This document shows, one piece after another, positions 3,984-6,576 of a DNA stretch of 6,576 bases. Numbering within the stretch: the first letter of the stretch is position 1; every line of letters begins with the position of its first letter. The stretch lies in contig JAOZRJ010000075.1 in the NCBI GenBank assembly GCA_029931885.1, positions 740 through 7,315 on the forward strand. Direction: 5' to 3'. The notes under the pieces are model-generated. The model searched no databases, was not told where the DNA came from, and saw nothing but the letters and a program-made list of their open reading frames with translations. Position numbers and translations under genes: made by a program. This DNA comes from Candidatus Omnitrophota bacterium (GTDB taxonomy: Bacteria; Omnitrophota; Koll11; Zapsychrales; Aceulaceae).

Positions 3984-6576
3984 TTAATTTGAACGAGACA
4001 ATTTTTTTCTTAACCGTTCAATGTACCAAAATGATACCGGAGTGAAAACAAAAGTGAAGACAATTGATGCCAACATACCGCCTATCATAACCGTACCCAT
4101 TGCTGATTTAAGTGGCACCACCGACCACAACTGAGGCAAAACGCCTAAGACAATAGCCAATGAAGTCATAATAATCGCACGAAACTTTTCAGAGGCTCCA
4201 AGCCATAAAGCATCAATAACGGGAACCCCCTCATTCATCCTTTGCAAGGCATAATCTAACAAAAGAATCGAATTGTTCACAACAAGACCTACGAGCATGA
4301 TCATACCTAACATTGAAGCTACGTTGATTGACTGATCTAAAAAGAAAAGCGCATAAAAAACTCCAATAAAAGAAGTCACAACAGCTAACAAAATAGGAAG
4401 AGGGTAAAATAAAGAATTCATAAGAGCACATAAAAGCATAAAAGTTAAAATAACAGCAAGCGAAAAAGCCTTCTCGGTCTCTCTTGCGGATTCCTCCTGA
4501 TATTCAGCATTGCCGGCATAAATATACCCATAACCGTCTTTAAAATTAATCTTTTTAAAAGACTCATCTAAAACGCCGCTCACATACCCTGAGTTAGATT
4601 TTGCAAGATATCCATACAAAACAATAATTCTATTCTTGTCACGATGCTGAATCATCGGTACAGACTTATCTTCTGTAATTTCTCCAAACTCATTAATTGG
4701 ACTCAAACCCTTTTTAGAAATAACATTTATTTGATTAATATCATCAAAAGCTTGAGTATATTCTTTATTTAACTGAACATTAATATCATATTCTTCGCCT
4801 GCTTCCTTATAAACATTTGTATCATTGTCTCCATAAACAGAAGTTCGAAGAATACCTCCTATCTCAACGTCAGTTACTCCTGCATCTATTAATTTTTTCT
4901 GATCAGGAGTAAGAATTACTTCTTTCTTTGGAACCTTATAAGAAGATTCAACAGAACGAAAATATCCCGTATCTTCCATTATTTTCTTCATGTCCTTAGA
5001 AATATCTATCATCTTTTGATAATCCCTACCATGAACATTAATCGTAATATCTGCCTGAGACCCTCCTCTGGCTTCGCCTCTCTCAAGATTAATTTCCGCA
5101 TCTGGAATCTGCGCCATGAATGGAACAAGCTCCTGAATAATCTGCACATCACTTCTTTTTCTCTTAGAAAGAGGAACAAGATTGACAACAACTGCAGCAT
5201 TTTCAACACCATTATCCCCTATAGATGTTAAGATCGAGGCTACTTCGGAAATTTCTTCTACTCTTTTCTCAATAATATTCGTCACTTCCAAAGTTCTTTC
5301 AATCGTAGAACCTTGAGACATTTCAATCTTTGCCGTTACCATGTTCTCATCGGAAGCTGGATAAAATTCATTACCGATATAAGGAATAATAAACTTAAGC
5401 GAAAAGAAACATAAGATCATTAAAATAATTGTTGTCTTTGGAAATTTAAACGTAAGCTTAAAAACTTTTTGATATTCGGACTTAAAATGACTTATCCAAG
5501 TATCAACCATACCCACTAGCCATTTAAAAGGATTAAAGAATCGGATCTTTTTTTCTTCTTCTGGCTCTTTTTTCTGCTTAAGGATGAGACCGCATAACAT
5601 GGGAGTTAAACTGAATGAAGCTATGAGAGAAAAAATGGTAGCGTAAATAACAGTTAAGCCAAATGATTTCATAAACTGTCCGACAATCCCACCCATTGAA
5701 GCAATCGGAGTAAAAACAACTAGGTTAGTTCCAGTTGATGCCAAAACAGCAGAAGCAACTTCTTTGGTTCCGTTTATAGCCGCCTCTTGCGGGCTCTCGC
5801 CTTTATCTAAATGAACCAAAACATTTTCTACAATAATAATCGCATTTGCTATTAAAGTTCCTAATGCCGTTGCAATAGCCAAAAGGGTCATAACATTAAT
5901 AGTAAACCCAGTAGCATTAATCAAAAATAATGCAGAGATTACAGAAGAAGGAATCGTAATTGATGCGATAAATGTTAAACTGGGTTGACCCGTAAAGATA
6001 TATAAAATAAAAATAGTTAAAACAATGCCGATAAAAATATTTAAATAAGTTTGATTAGTTTCATTAACAATGAAATCCGTTGTATCAGTAGCTACCTGTA
6101 ACGAAACGCCTTTAGGAAGTAATTCGCGAAACTCAGGAAGACGCTTTCTAACACCTCTTGATATATCTACAGCATTTCCGTCTGAAACCTTATTTAAAGA
6201 TAAGCCTACTACATCTTTACCGTTATAACGTGCGATTGTTTCAACCTCTTTAAAGCTATCCTCAACACGTGCTATCTCTTTAAGAGGAAAATGGCTACCG
6301 TCACGAGAAACAATAATCATCTCAGCAAGGGCATCAGGATTTTTAAACTCTCCTATAAAACGCAAGCTTAATGATGTCTTTTTCTTCTCAAGCAATCCAC
6401 CTGGAATATTCTTATTTTTTGCTTTAATACTGCTTACAATATCTGTAATAGTCAAATAACGCTGCTTCATCAAGACAGGGTCAACAAAAACATTAATCTG
6501 TCTCTGTTTCCCTCCGTAAAGATCGACATTTGCAACTCCGTCAACTGAAGAAAAATGATCTTTTAGCTTCTTGTCA
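3984..6576 (-). CDS. RND multidrug efflux transporter (HAE1/AcrB-like), 5' end outside window
   Basis: 863 residues are visible, numbered here from the codon at 6573-6575; the frame is open to the right edge. The first residues include GVANVDLYGGKQRQINVFVDP (part of the porter domain), matching AcrB around residue 170, so TM1 and ~150-170 residues are missing. Visible parts: TM2-TM6 at about 177-331, a cytoplasmic linker, TM7 at ~380-400, the second periplasmic domain ~401-700 (starts GNEFYPASDEN), and TM8-TM12 at ~703-849, with a basic C-terminus. Known of the family: trimeric inner-membrane pumps using proton flow to drive drugs, bile salts or lipids through a periplasmic adaptor and an outer-membrane channel. 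Odd: TM4 reads GTLIANAIIIVEN where AcrB has GLLVDDAIVVVEN, so both relay aspartates are replaced (Ala243, Asn244). TM10 reads GLVVNNSILL (Asn767 for AcrB Lys940) and TM11 has Lys797 for Arg971. An adaptor gene would lie to the right, as none follows. The metal-type CzcA motif is absent. Substrate cannot be told. Confidence 0.93.
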   Translation of the reverse strand, partial: DKKLKDHFSSVDGVANVDLYGGKQRQINVFVDPVLMKQRYLTITDIVSSIKAKNKNIPGGLLEKKKTSLSLRFIGEFKNPDALAEMIIVSRDGSHFPLKEIARVEDSFKEVETIARYNGKDVVGLSLNKVSDGNAVDISRGVRKRLPEFRELLPKGVSLQVATDTTDFIVNETNQTYLNIFIGIVLTIFILYIFTGQPSLTFIASITIPSSVISALFLINATGFTINVMTLLAIATALGTLIANAIIIVENVLVHLDKGESPQEAAINGTKEVASAVLASTGTNLVVFTPIASMGGIVGQFMKSFGLTVIYATIFSLIASFSLTPMLCGLILKQKKEPEEEKKIRFFNPFKWLVGMVDTWISHFKSEYQKVFKLTFKFPKTTIILMILCFFSLKFIIPYIGNEFYPASDENMVTAKIEMSQGSTIERTLEVTNIIEKRVEEISEVASILTSIGDNGVENAAVVVNLVPLSKRKRSDVQIIQELVPFMAQIPDAEINLERGEARGGSQADITINVHGRDYQKMIDISKDMKKIMEDTGYFRSVESSYKVPKKEVILTPDQKKLIDAGVTDVEIGGILRTSVYGDNDTNVYKEAGEEYDINVQLNKEYTQAFDDINQINVISKKGLSPINEFGEITEDKSVPMIQHRDKNRIIVLYGYLAKSNSGYVSGVLDESFKKINFKDGYGYIYAGNAEYQEESARETEKAFSLAVILTFMLLCALMNSLFYPLPILLAVVTSFIGVFYALFFLDQSINVASMLGMIMLVGLVVNNSILLLDYALQRMNEGVPVIDALWLGASEKFRAIIMTSLAIVLGVLPQLWSVVPLKSAMGTVMIGGMLASIVFTFVFTPVSFWYIERLRKKLSRSN

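Noticed and set aside
2091..3988. Similar TAAAGAAACTT(T)AAT strings near 2091 and 3974 as a shared regulatory element
   Set aside because: The match is about 11 bp of AT-rich sequence in different contexts (deaD leader versus RND 3' end), so chance is the simplest explanation.
5009..5231. Short open frames on both strands within the RND periplasmic domain
   Set aside because: They overlap conserved RND coding sequence in other frames and have no domain or ribosome-site support.
6471..6473. TTG at 6473 (followed by an ATG at 6470) as the start of the RND gene
   Set aside because: The frame continues upstream without a stop to the window edge and encodes conserved porter-domain sequence (GVANVDLYGG, INVFVDPVL), so these codons are internal and the gene is truncated by the window, not short.

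Overview
The window is one AT-rich (by eye roughly 35-40% G+C), tightly packed bacterial chromosomal segment. Every supported gene lies on the minus strand, so transcription runs from high to low coordinates. The RND-type efflux pump subunit implies a two-membrane (Gram-negative-type) bacterium. The low G+C, lysine-rich proteins and a small membrane-anchored protein with DP motifs fit several AT-rich Gram-negative or candidate-phylum lineages, but nothing here fixes the taxon.

In transcription order the layout is: (1) an RND/HAE1 inner-membrane transporter, 3984-6576, whose first ~150-170 residues lie beyond the right edge; (2) a 100-bp gap with a good sigma70-like promoter; (3) an RhlE-type DEAD-box RNA helicase, 2633-3883; (4) a 148-bp gap with a small AT-rich hairpin and an 8-bp direct repeat; (5) an unrecognised 115-residue membrane-anchored protein, 2137-2484, with four Asp-Pro motifs resembling STI1/HOP DP domains; (6) a 165-bp gap that may encode a 20-codon leader ORF; (7) a DeaD/CsdA-type DEAD-box helicase with a C-terminal DbpA-like RNA-binding domain, 391-1971; (8) a CrcB/Fluc fluoride channel, 344 down to the left edge, lacking only its last few residues.

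Functionally the segment combines RNA remodelling (two DEAD-box helicases of different subfamilies, often linked to ribosome assembly, mRNA turnover and cold adaptation) with membrane export (an RND pump and a fluoride channel). The deaD-crcB gap is 46 bp and shows no terminator, so those two could be co-transcribed. rhlE appears to have its own promoter. No mobile element, CRISPR array, tRNA or rRNA is visible.

The most notable observation is in the RND pump. The TM4 position that normally carries the proton-relay aspartate(s) (AcrB D407/D408) reads Ala-Asn, and the TM10 lysine and TM11 arginine positions read Asn and Lys. The rest of the protein looks intact, so altered or lost ion coupling is worth testing. 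The DP-motif protein and the possible deaD leader ORF are secondary items. I did not find a clearly new multi-gene system.
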